From Streptomyces sp. WZ-12 (GTDB lineage Bacteria; Actinomycetota; Actinomycetes; Streptomycetales; Streptomycetaceae): a DNA stretch of 64,000 nt. Shown piece after piece: positions 35,399 to 44,702 of the stretch (its first letter is position 1; the number at the start of each line of letters is the position of its first letter). The position numbers and the translations under genes were made by a program. Location of the stretch: NCBI RefSeq assembly GCF_028898845.1, contig NZ_CP118574.1, forward strand, positions 3,286,001 to 3,350,000, in the 5' to 3' direction. The notes under the pieces were generated by a model. It searched no databases, had not been told where the DNA came from, and saw only the letters and a list, made by a program, of their open reading frames with translations.

Positions 35399-36378
35399 AG
35401 CGCGTCCTCCTCTTGCTTGAGCGTCAGGCGCAGGTAGTACGCGGTGAGGGCGAGCAGCACGACGATGGTCAGCACGGAGATCGCGGCGCCCATCCCGAAG
35501 TGGAGGTTGCCGACGCCCTCGGTGAAGGCGTAGATCGGCAGCGTCTCGGTGAGCCGGTCGGGGCCGCCCTGGTTGATCGCGAAGATCTGCGGGAACGCCT
35601 TGAAGACCCAGATGACTTCGAGGAACGTCGTGGCCAGGAAGAAGGGGCGCAGGAAGGGGAAGGTGACCGAGGTGAAGATCCTCCAGGTGCCGGCGCCGTC
35701 CATCCGGGCCGCCTCGTAGAGCTCCTTGGCGATGGTCGTGGTGGCCGCGTAGAGGTTGAGGGCCACGAAGGGCAGCGACTGCCAGACGATCAGCACGGTG
35801 ATGACGAAGAAGGTGGAGAACTGGGTGCCGACCCAGTCGTAGTGCGCCATGGAGCGCCAACCGAGGTGTGCCAGCAGCCAGTTGACGACGCCGTAGCGGG
35901 AGTCGAAGAGCCACTGGAAGACGGTGGTGGCGGCGATCACCGGCATCGCCCAGGCCAGCACCAGCGCCGCGGACAGCACCAGCCGCATCTTCTTGCCGAG
36001 CCGGGCCAGCAGCAGCCCGAGCAGGGTGCCCAGCACCATGATCAGTACGACGTTGACGGCGGTGAAGACGATGGTGCGGAGGGTGACCCGCCAGAACTGG
36101 TCGCTGCCCAGGACCTCTTGGTAGTTGCCCAGGCCCCGCCAGTCGGTGAGGTGCTGGATCAGCTCCTTCATGTTGAGGTTCTGGAAGGAGAGCACCAGGT
36201 TGCGCACGAGCGGCCAGCCCAGGAAGACCGCGGTGGCGAGCAGGGCCGGGAGCAGCAGGAGGTACGGCGCACCGCGGGCCGCCCGCCGGCCACCGGGGCC
36301 GCTCCGGCCGGGTGGTGCGCCGCGCTTGCGGGTCCGCGGCGCGGTCCCCCCGGCCGCTTCGTCGAGCTGCACTGCCAT
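35395..36378 (-). CDS. dasB: Chitobiose ABC transporter permease DasB
   Basis: 327 residues, MalF-type permease with six or more membrane helices after a basic/Pro N-terminus of about 30. The EAA loop is YEAARMDGAGTWRIFTSVTFP. Second gene of the importer; separated from dasA by 141 bases that hold a strong hairpin, so it is expressed less than the binding protein. Overlaps dasC by 4 bases. Confidence 0.93.
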   Translation of the reverse strand: MAVQLDEAAGGTAPRTRKRGAPPGRSGPGGRRAARGAPYLLLLPALLATAVFLGWPLVRNLVLSFQNLNMKELIQHLTDWRGLGNYQEVLGSDQFWRVTLRTIVFTAVNVVLIMVLGTLLGLLLARLGKKMRLVLSAALVLAWAMPVIAATTVFQWLFDSRYGVVNWLLAHLGWRSMAHYDWVGTQFSTFFVITVLIVWQSLPFVALNLYAATTTIAKELYEAARMDGAGTWRIFTSVTFPFLRPFFLATTFLEVIWVFKAFPQIFAINQGGPDRLTETLPIYAFTEGVGNLHFGMGAAISVLTIVVLLALTAYYLRLTLKQEEDAL

Positions 36379-36475
36379 GAGCTGTGGTCCCCTCGTTCCC
36401 GTGAATGCGCCTGGTGGTTCCGGTGGTTGCCGCCGCCGGCCCCACCGGGGTGCTCGGGGGGTCGGCGGCGGACGG

Positions 36476-36507
36476 GCGTACGGGCCGGGGGCGGCCGGCC
36501 CGTACGC
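36476..36507 (-). terminator. Attenuating hairpin between dasA and dasB
   Basis: On the minus strand the 13-bp arms GCGTACGGGCCGG (36476-36488) and CCGGCCCGTACGC (36495-36507) pair perfectly around six bases, 12 bases after the dasA stop. Such intercistronic stems stabilise binding-protein mRNA and limit read-through. Confidence 0.8.
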
Positions 36508-36519
36508 GTCGGGGGTCGG

Positions 36520-37788
36520 CTACTGCTTGGCGAGCCGGGCGTTGATCTCGGACTCGATGTCCTTGGCCGCGTCGGTCGGGGCCTTACCGTTCAGGACCGC
36601 GGTCATGTAGTTCTTGATCGGGTTCGGCACGTTCTCGACCGCGGCCCACTGGGGGATCAACGGCGTGGTGCCGCCCGCCTTTTCGGCGGCCGGGGCGGCG
36701 GCCGCGGCGGCCGGGTTGTCCTTGGCCGCGCTCGCCAGGGCCGGGGACTTGGGCGTCCAGCCGGCCTCGCGCACCATCTGGGCGTCGTTCTCCTTGGAGA
36801 GCGCGACCTTGAGGAATTCCTTGGCGAGGTCCTGGTTCTTGCTCAGCCCGGCGACCGCGAAGTTGGAGCCGCCGAGGAAGACGCCCTCGGGCTTGTCGGC
36901 GGTCTCACCGGGAATGGTGAAGAAGCCGATATCGTCCTTGATCTTCGGGTTTGCCTTGATGGCGGTGGCCGCCTCATAACCCATGGCGATGATGGCGCCG
37001 GTCTTTCCCTTGGCGAAGATCTCGGCCTGCTGTGGGGTGGCCTCGTCCTTGTTCTTGGGCGCGTTGCCGAACGCCTGGTACTGCTTGTAAATGTCCATGG
37101 CCTTGGCGACCTTGGGGTCGGCGATATTCGAAACCCACTTGTCGCCCGCCCTCTTCACCAGTTGGGCACCGGTGCCGATGGTCAGGCCGTCGAGGAAGTA
37201 CCAGTTCTGGCCGGGCAGATAGAGCGGCTCGGCGTCGGTCTTCTTCTTGATGGTGTCGAAGTCGTGGAAGAGTTCGGCGCGGGTGGCGGGGTTCTTCTTG
37301 ATCCCGGCCGCGGCCCAGATCTTCTTGTTGTACATCACCACGCGGTTGCCGGCGAACCACGGCAGCGCGTACTGCTTGCCGTCCGCCATGGCGGCCTTGT
37401 TGAAGGCGTCGCTCCAGTCGGCGCCGATCTCCTTCTTCAGGTCACCGAGGTCGACCAGGGCACCGGCCTTGGCGTAGGCGGCGGTCTGGGTGTTGCCGAT
37501 CTCGACCACGTCCGGCGGAGTGTCCTCGGACAGCGCGGTGCTCAGCTTCTGCTGAATTCCGTTCCACTGCTGGACCTTGAATTCAACGGTGGCACCGGTC
37601 GTCTTCTTGAATTGCTCGGACACCTGCTTGGTCCACTGCTCAGGATTCGATCCTGACATCACCCAGACCGTCAACTTCTGGCCTTTGAAGCCGTCGGCGC
37701 CCGCATTCTTGCCGCCGCTCGACCCACAGGCAGCGACGCTCACCAGCATTCCCGCGACCGCGGTCGCCGCTATGAGCCCACGCTTCAT
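36520..37788 (-). CDS. dasA: Chitobiose-binding lipoprotein DasA
   Basis: 422 residues, family 1 solute-binding protein. Signal with lipobox VAAC (C21), then the two-lobe sugar-binding fold (LTVWVMSGSNPEQW, GVFLGGSNFAVAG). It binds (GlcNAc)2 outside the membrane and delivers it to DasBC. GGGGGAGAG precedes the ATG. Two DasR sites lie just upstream, between it and the divergent dasR gene, so it should be repressed until GlcN-6-P rises. Locus position and family make the assignment firm. Confidence 0.94.
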   Translation of the reverse strand: MKRGLIAATAVAGMLVSVAACGSSGGKNAGADGFKGQKLTVWVMSGSNPEQWTKQVSEQFKKTTGATVEFKVQQWNGIQQKLSTALSEDTPPDVVEIGNTQTAAYAKAGALVDLGDLKKEIGADWSDAFNKAAMADGKQYALPWFAGNRVVMYNKKIWAAAGIKKNPATRAELFHDFDTIKKKTDAEPLYLPGQNWYFLDGLTIGTGAQLVKRAGDKWVSNIADPKVAKAMDIYKQYQAFGNAPKNKDEATPQQAEIFAKGKTGAIIAMGYEAATAIKANPKIKDDIGFFTIPGETADKPEGVFLGGSNFAVAGLSKNQDLAKEFLKVALSKENDAQMVREAGWTPKSPALASAAKDNPAAAAAAPAAEKAGGTTPLIPQWAAVENVPNPIKNYMTAVLNGKAPTDAAKDIESEINARLAKQ

Positions 37789-37821
37789 TGCGCTCTCCCC
37801 CTCAAGGACGGGTGTGGCTTT

Positions 37822-37837
37822 AATGGTTTAGACCAGT
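37822..37837. promoter_or_regulatory. DasR site (dre) 1 before dasA
   Basis: AATGGTTTAGACCAGT matches 14 of 16 positions of the DasR element, 34 bases before the dasA start. Confidence 0.92.
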
Positions 37838-37845
37838 TCTCGCAG

Positions 37846-37861
37846 CTTGGCCTAGACCTTT
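37846..37861. promoter_or_regulatory. DasR site (dre) 2 before dasA
   Basis: CTTGGCCTAGACCTTT matches the element more weakly; its centre is 24 bases from site 1, so two DasR dimers could bind along the same region. Confidence 0.82.
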
Positions 37862-37863
37862 AG

Positions 37864-38793
<930 letters not shown>

Positions 38794-38927
38794 AGGCCCG
38801 CGGCCCCAACTCCCTTACGGTCACTGCTGTGTACCGATATGCGGACGGCTAGTGACGCGCACCACGCCCCTGGAATAGATTTCCAGCCGACTGCACCGGA
38901 GTTCACCAGGGACGGGAGCCAACGGTC

Positions 38928-39188
38928 ATGGCCGAGAACGCCGCATCACCGGACCACAGACCGGTCGTCACCCCCACACGGGTGGTGGCCGGATTGTGCC
39001 TGCTCGCCCCGTTCGTGGCGATGCTGTGGGTGAGTTCGTACGCGCGGATCGAGCCGACGCTGATCGGGATCCCGTTCTTCTACTGGTACCAGATGGCCTG
39101 GGTGCTGATCTCGACGGTGCTGACGACCGTGGCCTACGCGCTGGTCCGGCGCGAGCAGCGCGCCCGCAAGGGCGGTGCGGGCCGATGA
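38928..39188 (+). CDS. DUF3311 small membrane protein
   Basis: 86 residues with two membrane helices (VAGLCLLAPFVAMLWVSSY and WVLISTVLTTVAYALV) around the motif GIPFFYWYQMAW that marks DUF3311. It is encoded just before, and overlaps by 4 bases, a solute:sodium symporter, as in many actinobacteria, so it is probably a small accessory subunit of that transporter. RBS GGGAG. Confidence 0.85.
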   Translation: MAENAASPDHRPVVTPTRVVAGLCLLAPFVAMLWVSSYARIEPTLIGIPFFYWYQMAWVLISTVLTTVAYALVRREQRARKGGAGR

Positions 39189-40849
39189 CGAACCCGTCCA
39201 CCGCGCTCGCCGCCGGCCCCCAGGGCGTCGACGGCGTGGCGCTCGCCGTCTTCGTCTTCTTCTTCCTCGCCGTCACGGTCATGGGCTTCCTGGCCGCGCG
39301 CTGGCGCCGGGTCGAGCACTCCGCCAACCTCGACGAATGGGGCCTGGGCGGGCGGAGCTTCGGCACCTGGATCACCTGGTTCCTGCTCGGCGGCGACCTC
39401 TACACGGCGTACACCTTCGTGGCCGTCCCGGCGGCGATCTACTCGGCGGGCGCGGCCGGCTTCTTCGCCGTCCCGTACACCATCCTGGTCTACCCGCTGA
39501 TCTTCACCTTCCTGCCCCGACTGTGGTCGGTCTCGCACCGCCACGGCTACGTCACCACCTCCGACTTCGTCCGCGGGCGGTTCGGCTCCAAGGGGCTGTC
39601 GCTGGCCGTGGCGCTGACCGGCCTGCTGGCCACGATGCCCTACATCGCGCTCCAACTCGTCGGCATCCAGGCCGTCCTGGACGTGATGGGGGTCGGCGGC
39701 GGGGAGCACGCCAACTGGTTCGTCAAGGACCTGCCGCTGCTGATCGCGTTCGCCGTGCTGGCCGCCTACACCTACTCCTCGGGCCTGCGGGCGCCGGCGT
39801 TGATCGCGTTCGTCAAGGACGGGCTGATCTACCTGGTCATCGCGGTGGCGATCATCTACATCCCGCTCAAACTGGGCGGCTTCGGCGAGATCTTCCATTC
39901 CGCGGGCAAGGCGCTCGCCCAGACCGGGCCCACCGGCAAACCGCGCGGCGAACTGGCCAGCGGCCCCAACGCCCAGTGGGCGTACGCCACTTTGGCACTC
40001 GGCTCGGCGCTGGCGCTGTTCATGTACCCGCACTCGATCACCGCCACGCTCTCCTCGCGCAGCCGCAACGTGATCCGTCGCAACACCACCATCCTGCCGA
40101 TCTACTCGCTGATGCTGGGCTTCCTCGCGCTGCTCGGCTTCATGGCGCTCAAGGCCGGGACGGACACCCACGGCAACGCGCAGTTGGCAATCCCGCAGTT
40201 GTTCGCGGACATGTTCCCGAGCTGGTTCGCCGGGGTGGCGTTCGCCGCGATCGGCATCGGCGCGCTGGTGCCCGCCGCGATCATGTCGATCGCCGCCGCC
40301 AACCTCTTCACCCGGAACGTCTACAAGGACTTCCTGAAGCCCACCGCCACGCCCGAGCAGGAGCACAAGGTGGCCAAGCTGGTCTCCCTCCTGGTCAAGG
40401 TCGGCGCCCTGATCTTCGTCCTGACCATGGACAAGACCGTCGCCATCAACTTCCAGCTGCTGGGCGGCATCTGGATCCTCCAGACCATGCCGGCGCTGGT
40501 CGGCGGGCTGTTCACCCGCTGGTTCCACCGCTGGGCGCTGCTGGCCGGCTGGGCGATCGGCATGCTCTACGGCACCCTGGCCGCGTACGGCGTGGCCAGC
40601 CCGACCCAGAAGCACTTCGGCGGCTCCAACGCGGAGATCCCCGGCATCGGCGAGATCGGCTACATCGGCCTCACCGCCTTCGTGCTCAACGTGGTGGTGA
40701 CGGTCGTGCTCACCCTCGTCCTGAAGGCCCTCAAGGCCCCTGAGGGCGTCGACGAGACCGCCCCCGGCGACTACACCGCCGACATCGGCGACGACGGCGT
40801 CACGGCCGACCTCCCGCCGGCCACGGCGGGGGCACCGGGCGGGCACTGA
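39185..40849 (+). CDS. Sodium:solute symporter, MctP-like monocarboxylate uptake
   Basis: 554 residues with about 13 membrane helices, SSS family. The sodium/substrate region LGGRSFGTWITWFLLGGD, YVTTSDFVRGRFGSKGL and PHSITATLSSRS are typical of the MctP group that takes up lactate, pyruvate, acetate or alanine. The Asp/Gly-rich tail (510-554) is cytoplasmic. Coupled to the DUF3311 gene (ATGA). Exact substrate unknown. Confidence 0.88.
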   Translation: MTNPSTALAAGPQGVDGVALAVFVFFFLAVTVMGFLAARWRRVEHSANLDEWGLGGRSFGTWITWFLLGGDLYTAYTFVAVPAAIYSAGAAGFFAVPYTILVYPLIFTFLPRLWSVSHRHGYVTTSDFVRGRFGSKGLSLAVALTGLLATMPYIALQLVGIQAVLDVMGVGGGEHANWFVKDLPLLIAFAVLAAYTYSSGLRAPALIAFVKDGLIYLVIAVAIIYIPLKLGGFGEIFHSAGKALAQTGPTGKPRGELASGPNAQWAYATLALGSALALFMYPHSITATLSSRSRNVIRRNTTILPIYSLMLGFLALLGFMALKAGTDTHGNAQLAIPQLFADMFPSWFAGVAFAAIGIGALVPAAIMSIAAANLFTRNVYKDFLKPTATPEQEHKVAKLVSLLVKVGALIFVLTMDKTVAINFQLLGGIWILQTMPALVGGLFTRWFHRWALLAGWAIGMLYGTLAAYGVASPTQKHFGGSNAEIPGIGEIGYIGLTAFVLNVVVTVVLTLVLKALKAPEGVDETAPGDYTADIGDDGVTADLPPATAGAPGGH

Positions 40850-40855
40850 CCCTCG

Positions 40856-41231
40856 TCAACTACGGCGGAGGGCCGTCGCGTTCCTGACGAACGCGACGGC
40901 CCTCGCTCGTGTGCGGCTCAGCGACCTCGTGAGGTCATTCACGAAGGCGTCACAGGGCACGAGCGAGCCGTCCGGACGGAGGCGACCGTTTCGGTGTGGC
41001 TCCGTCTTCAGTCCCTGGTTCGGGTCCAGGAAGAGCTCGGGCCGGTGCTGCAGGCAGATGCGCAGCAACCACTGGATGATCCGTCCGTGATCCCCGTCCG
41101 GCATGGGCTTGCTCTTGCACCTTCCCGTTGATGAGCTCCCACCGCGCTTCTTCTTCCAAGCGACTGAGTATCCGGGCGGCCTCTTCGAAGTCGGCCGTGC
41201 TGGTGTGCGGCCGATCGGCGAGCGCGGTCAT
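40856..41231 (-). pseudogene. Uma2-family (DUF820) nuclease gene, frameshifted and truncated
   Basis: Two adjacent frames give the N-terminal half of one Uma2 protein. Frame 1 (from ATG 41231) reads TADFEEAARILSRLEEEARW and ELINGKVQ; frame 2 (from about 41110) continues KPMPDGDHGRIIQWLL, PELFLDPNQGLKTE and GRLRPDGSLVP. One extra base near 41108-41118 joins them. Family members run about 190 residues; here the match stops after about 95 and the rest is the reading of a terminator hairpin. So the nuclease-like core (the later Asp/Glu/Lys strands) is lost. Uma2 genes are abundant and mobile in Streptomyces; function of the intact proteins is not settled. Confidence 0.75.
40868..40904. terminator. 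Strong bidirectional hairpin terminator
   Basis: Arms GAGGGCCGTCGCGTTC (40868-40883) and GAACGCGACGGCCCTC (40889-40904) pair over 16 bases with a 5-base loop, 19 bases after the symporter stop. It also lies within the decayed C-terminus of the Uma2-like remnant. Confidence 0.9.
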
Positions 41232-41368
41232 GGAACCTCCTCCTTATGCCATCCACCGGGCAGAGCAGGGAACATGGAACCGACGGTAGCCGAGCCCACT
41301 GACAGTCAATACGTGATCACCATCGGCGAACGCGCCCGCTGCGCCCCACAGTTCCCCACACTGGCTCC

Positions 41369-41878
41369 ATGGACATCACGATCAGGCCCATACGCCAGGC
41401 GGAGTTCGAGACGGTCGGGGAGTTGGTGGTGGAGGTGTATCTGGCCGACGGGCTGCTGAGCGGGGCGGACGATCCGTATGCGGCGGTGTTGCGGCGGGTG
41501 GCGCACCGGGCCGAGCACGCCGAGATATGGGTGGCCGTGGATGGGAAGAACGGCGCGGGCGGCGCGGTTGTGGGTGCTGTGACATTCGCCGCGTACGGCA
41601 GCCCGTACGCGGAGTTGGCCGGGCCCGGCGAGGGCGAGTTCCGGATGCTGGCGGTCCGCGGCGAGGGGCGCGGGCGCGGCGTCGGAGAGGCGCTGGTCCG
41701 GGCCTGCCTTGAGCGGGCCCGGGGGCTCGGGCTGCGCGCCATGGTGCTGTCGAGCCAGCGGCACCTGCTGCCGGCGCACCGGCTCTACCGGCGGCTGGGG
41801 TTCGCGCGGGCTGCCGGGCGGGACTGGGACCCGGTGCCGGGCGTGCGCCTGTGGGCGTTTGCTCGGGAGCTGGCCTGA
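41369..41878 (+). CDS. GNAT-family N-acetyltransferase
   Basis: 169 residues. The acetyl-CoA loop is AVRGEGRGRGVGEALV, preceded by EFRMLAV and followed by HRLYRRLGFARA, so the fold is complete. Acceptor unknown. No Shine-Dalgarno; CACACT lies six bases before the ATG and could be a -10 of a leaderless mRNA. Lies upstream of the nrdAB control region but is separated from nrdA by about 420 bases. Confidence 0.83.
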   Translation: MDITIRPIRQAEFETVGELVVEVYLADGLLSGADDPYAAVLRRVAHRAEHAEIWVAVDGKNGAGGAVVGAVTFAAYGSPYAELAGPGEGEFRMLAVRGEGRGRGVGEALVRACLERARGLGLRAMVLSSQRHLLPAHRLYRRLGFARAAGRDWDPVPGVRLWAFARELA

Positions 41879-41946
41879 CGGCTTGTTTCCGGCCCCGCAC
41901 AGGCGGTGCGGCCGTTCGCACACGCGTAGGGATGCCATGCGGTGCG

Positions 41947-41988
41947 ACACAAGATGTGGGGGTGCGTGCGGGGAGCAACACAAGATGT
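41947..41988 (+). promoter_or_regulatory. Tandem NrdR boxes before nrdAB
   Basis: ACACAAGATGT occurs at 41947-41957 and again at 41978-41988, 31 bases apart. NrdR, the ribonucleotide-reductase repressor first studied in S. coelicolor, binds two ACACNA(T)AT-type boxes separated by about three helical turns. The second overlaps TATGCT (41988-41993), a candidate -10, so binding would block transcription. Confidence 0.75.
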
Positions 41989-41999
41989 ATGCTCTTCCT

Positions 42000-42125
42000 C
42001 GCTGTCGCCGCAGGGGAATCCGGTGCGAATCCGGAACTGTCCCGCAACGGTATGAGAGCGCAGGATACGGCCAGTTTCTGGGGGTCCTACGCGCTCACGA
42101 GTCCGAAGACCTGCCGATGGTACGT
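42000..42125 (+). ncRNA. Cobalamin (adenosylcobalamin) riboswitch
   Basis: The conserved core is clear: GGTGCGAATCCGG, ACTGTCCCGCAACGGT, then GAGTCCGAAGACCTGCC near the 3' end. GCAGG (42010-42014) closes with CCTGC (42110-42114) as the basal stem. In S. coelicolor a B12 riboswitch in the same place turns off the oxygen-dependent class Ia reductase when coenzyme B12, needed by the class II enzyme, is present. Confidence 0.93.
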
Positions 42126-42145
42126 CCGCACCGCCACTGGTGCGG
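42126..42145 (+). promoter_or_regulatory. Hairpin in the riboswitch expression platform
   Basis: CCGCACC (42126-42132) and GGTGCGG (42139-42145) form a 7-bp stem directly after the aptamer. The nrdA ribosome site is about 150 bases further on, so control by early termination is more likely than by masking the start. Confidence 0.5.
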
Positions 42146-42296
42146 CGTCGAGACGTCCGGGCCCCGAGGGATGGGTTGGTGGACGGAGCGCGGCCGGCCC
42201 CGCGCACCCCCGGTTCGCCGCGGGGTGCCCCCTTGTCCGCCCGCGCGCCGCCCCTGCTGCGCCCTCCGGCCCCCGCCGAGTGAGGGAGAGCATCAG

Positions 42297-44702
42297 GTGA
42301 CCATCGCGCCAACGGAGCCCGCGTCAGACGCCGAGGTCGTACAGCCCGCGGTGGCCGCGCCCCCCGTGGCCGAAGACGGCCCGGGTGTCGCCCTGCTGCG
42401 CACGCTGACCGAGCTGACCGCGGACCTGACCGCCACCGACCCGGGCAAGGTGGCCGCCGCCGCGCTCCGCGGCCGCCACCCCGGCTCCGACGAGGCCGAG
42501 TTGCGGTCCCTGGCCACCGAGGCCGCGGCCGGGCTGATCGGCGACGAGCCGCAGTACTCCAAGCTGGCCGCGCGCCTGCTCACCCTCGCCATCGCCGAGG
42601 AGGCCGCCGGCCAGGGCGCCACGTCCTTCTCCGCCTCGATCGCGGTCGGCCACCGGGAGGGACTGATCGCGGACGCCACCGCGGAGTTCGTCGCCGCGCA
42701 CGCCGAGCGCCTGGACGCCCTGGTGGACGGGGCGTTGGCCGACGGCGCGGACGACCGCTTCGGGTACTTCGGGCTGCGCACCCTCCAGTCGCGCTACCTG
42801 CTGCGCCACCCCACCACCCGCAACGTGGTCGAGACGCCCCAGCACTTCCTGCTGCGGGTCGCCTGCGGCCTGGCCGAGGACGCCTCCGAGCGGGCGCTGG
42901 CGGACGTCGCCGAGCTGTACCGGATGACCAGCACGCTCTCCTACCTGCCGTCCTCCCCCACGCTGTTCAACTCCGGCACCCGGCACCCGCAGATGTCCTC
43001 CTGCTACCTGCTGGACTCCCCGCTGGACGAGCTGGACTCCATCTACGACCGCTACCACCAGGTGGCCCGGCTCTCCAAGCACGCCGGCGGCATCGGGCTG
43101 TCGTACTCCCGGATCCGCGCCCGCGGTTCACTGATCCGCGGCACCAACGGGCACTCCAACGGCATCGTGCCGTTCCTGCGCACCCTGGACGCGTCGGTCG
43201 CGGCGGTCAACCAGGGCGGCCGCCGCAAGGGCGCGGCCTGCGTCTACCTGGAGTCCTGGCACGCCGACATCGAGGAGTTCCTGGAGCTGCGGGACAACAC
43301 CGGCGAGGAGGCCCGCCGGACCCACAACCTCAACATCGCGCACTGGATCCCGGACGAGTTCATGCGCCGGGTCGAGGCGGACGCGGACTGGTCGCTGTTC
43401 TCCCCCTCGGACGTGCCCGAGCTCGTCGACCTGTGGGGCGACGAGTTCGACGCCGCCTACCGGGCCGCTGAGGCCGCGGGCAAGGCCCTCAAGCAGGTGC
43501 CGGCCCGGGTGTTGTACTCCCGGATGATGCGCACCCTGGCGCAGACCGGCAACGGCTGGATGACGTTCAAGGACGCCGCCAACCGCACCGCCAACCAGAC
43601 CGCCGAGCCCGGCCGGGTCGTGCACTCCTCCAACCTGTGCACCGAGATCCTGGAGGTGACCGACGACGGCGAGACCGCGGTCTGCAACCTGGGGTCGGTC
43701 AACCTCGCGGCCCACCTGGGCGAGGACGGCCGGATGGACTGGGAGCGGCTGGACGCCACCGTCCGCACCGCCGTGACCTTCCTCGACCGGGTCGTGGACA
43801 TCAACTTCTACCCGACCGAGCAGGCCGCCGCCTCCAACTCCCGCTGGCGGCCGGTCGGTCTGGGCCTGATGGGCCTCCAGGACGTCTTCTTCCGGCTGCG
43901 GCTGCCGTTCGACTCCGCCGAGGCCCGGGAGCTGTCGACCCGCATCTCCGAGCGGATCATGCTCGCCGCCTACGAGGCGTCCGCCGACCTCGCCGAGCGG
44001 CACGGCGCGCACCCGAACTGGGCCGCGACCCGGACCGCCCGCGGGGTGCTGCACCCGGACCACTACCCGAACGCCGAGGTGCGCTGGGCGGACCGCTGGG
44101 CGGCGCTGCGCGCGCGGATCGCGAGGACCGGCATGCGCAACTCGCTGCTGCTGGCGATCGCCCCGACCGCCACCATCGCCTCGATCGCCGGCGTCTACGA
44201 GTGCATCGAGCCGCAGGTCTCCAACCTCTTCAAGCGCGAGACGCTCTCCGGTGAGTTCCTCCAGGTCAACACGTACCTGATCGGGGAGCTCAAGGAGCTG
44301 GGCCTGTGGGACGCGCGGACCCGGGACGCGCTGCGCGAGGCCAACGGCTCGGTCCAGGACCTGTCCTGGATCCCCGCGGACCTCCGGAACCGCTACCGCA
44401 CCGCCTGGGAGATCCCCCAGCGCGCCCTGATCGACATGGCCGCGGACCGGACGCCCTACCTGGACCAGAGCCAGTCGCTCAACCTCTTCATGGCGTCGCC
44501 GACCATCGGCAAGCTCAGCTCGATGTACGCGTACGCCTGGAAGCGCGGGATCAAGACCACGTACTACCTGCGCTCCCGGCCGGCCACCCGGATCGCCCAG
44601 TCCGCCCGCGCCGCCACCATCCCCGCCCAACTGCCGGTGACCGACCCCGAGGCGGTCGCCTGCTCCCTGGAAAACCCCGAGTCCTGCGAGGCATGCCAGT
44701 AA
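42297..44702 (+). CDS. nrdA: Class Ia ribonucleotide reductase, large subunit
   Basis: 801 residues. Reduces ribonucleoside diphosphates to deoxyribonucleotides with NrdB. The active site shows N446, C448 and E450 in SSNLCTEIL, the redox cysteine C236 in MSSCYLLDSP, and the C-terminal CEAC pair that is re-reduced by thioredoxin. I do not see an N-terminal ATP-cone signature; the first 30 residues are Ala/Pro-rich. GTG at 42297 follows GAGGGAG. Preceded by NrdR boxes and a B12 riboswitch, and its stop overlaps the nrdB start. Confidence 0.95.
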   Translation: MTIAPTEPASDAEVVQPAVAAPPVAEDGPGVALLRTLTELTADLTATDPGKVAAAALRGRHPGSDEAELRSLATEAAAGLIGDEPQYSKLAARLLTLAIAEEAAGQGATSFSASIAVGHREGLIADATAEFVAAHAERLDALVDGALADGADDRFGYFGLRTLQSRYLLRHPTTRNVVETPQHFLLRVACGLAEDASERALADVAELYRMTSTLSYLPSSPTLFNSGTRHPQMSSCYLLDSPLDELDSIYDRYHQVARLSKHAGGIGLSYSRIRARGSLIRGTNGHSNGIVPFLRTLDASVAAVNQGGRRKGAACVYLESWHADIEEFLELRDNTGEEARRTHNLNIAHWIPDEFMRRVEADADWSLFSPSDVPELVDLWGDEFDAAYRAAEAAGKALKQVPARVLYSRMMRTLAQTGNGWMTFKDAANRTANQTAEPGRVVHSSNLCTEILEVTDDGETAVCNLGSVNLAAHLGEDGRMDWERLDATVRTAVTFLDRVVDINFYPTEQAAASNSRWRPVGLGLMGLQDVFFRLRLPFDSAEARELSTRISERIMLAAYEASADLAERHGAHPNWAATRTARGVLHPDHYPNAEVRWADRWAALRARIARTGMRNSLLLAIAPTATIASIAGVYECIEPQVSNLFKRETLSGEFLQVNTYLIGELKELGLWDARTRDALREANGSVQDLSWIPADLRNRYRTAWEIPQRALIDMAADRTPYLDQSQSLNLFMASPTIGKLSSMYAYAWKRGIKTTYYLRSRPATRIAQSARAATIPAQLPVTDPEAVACSLENPESCEACQ

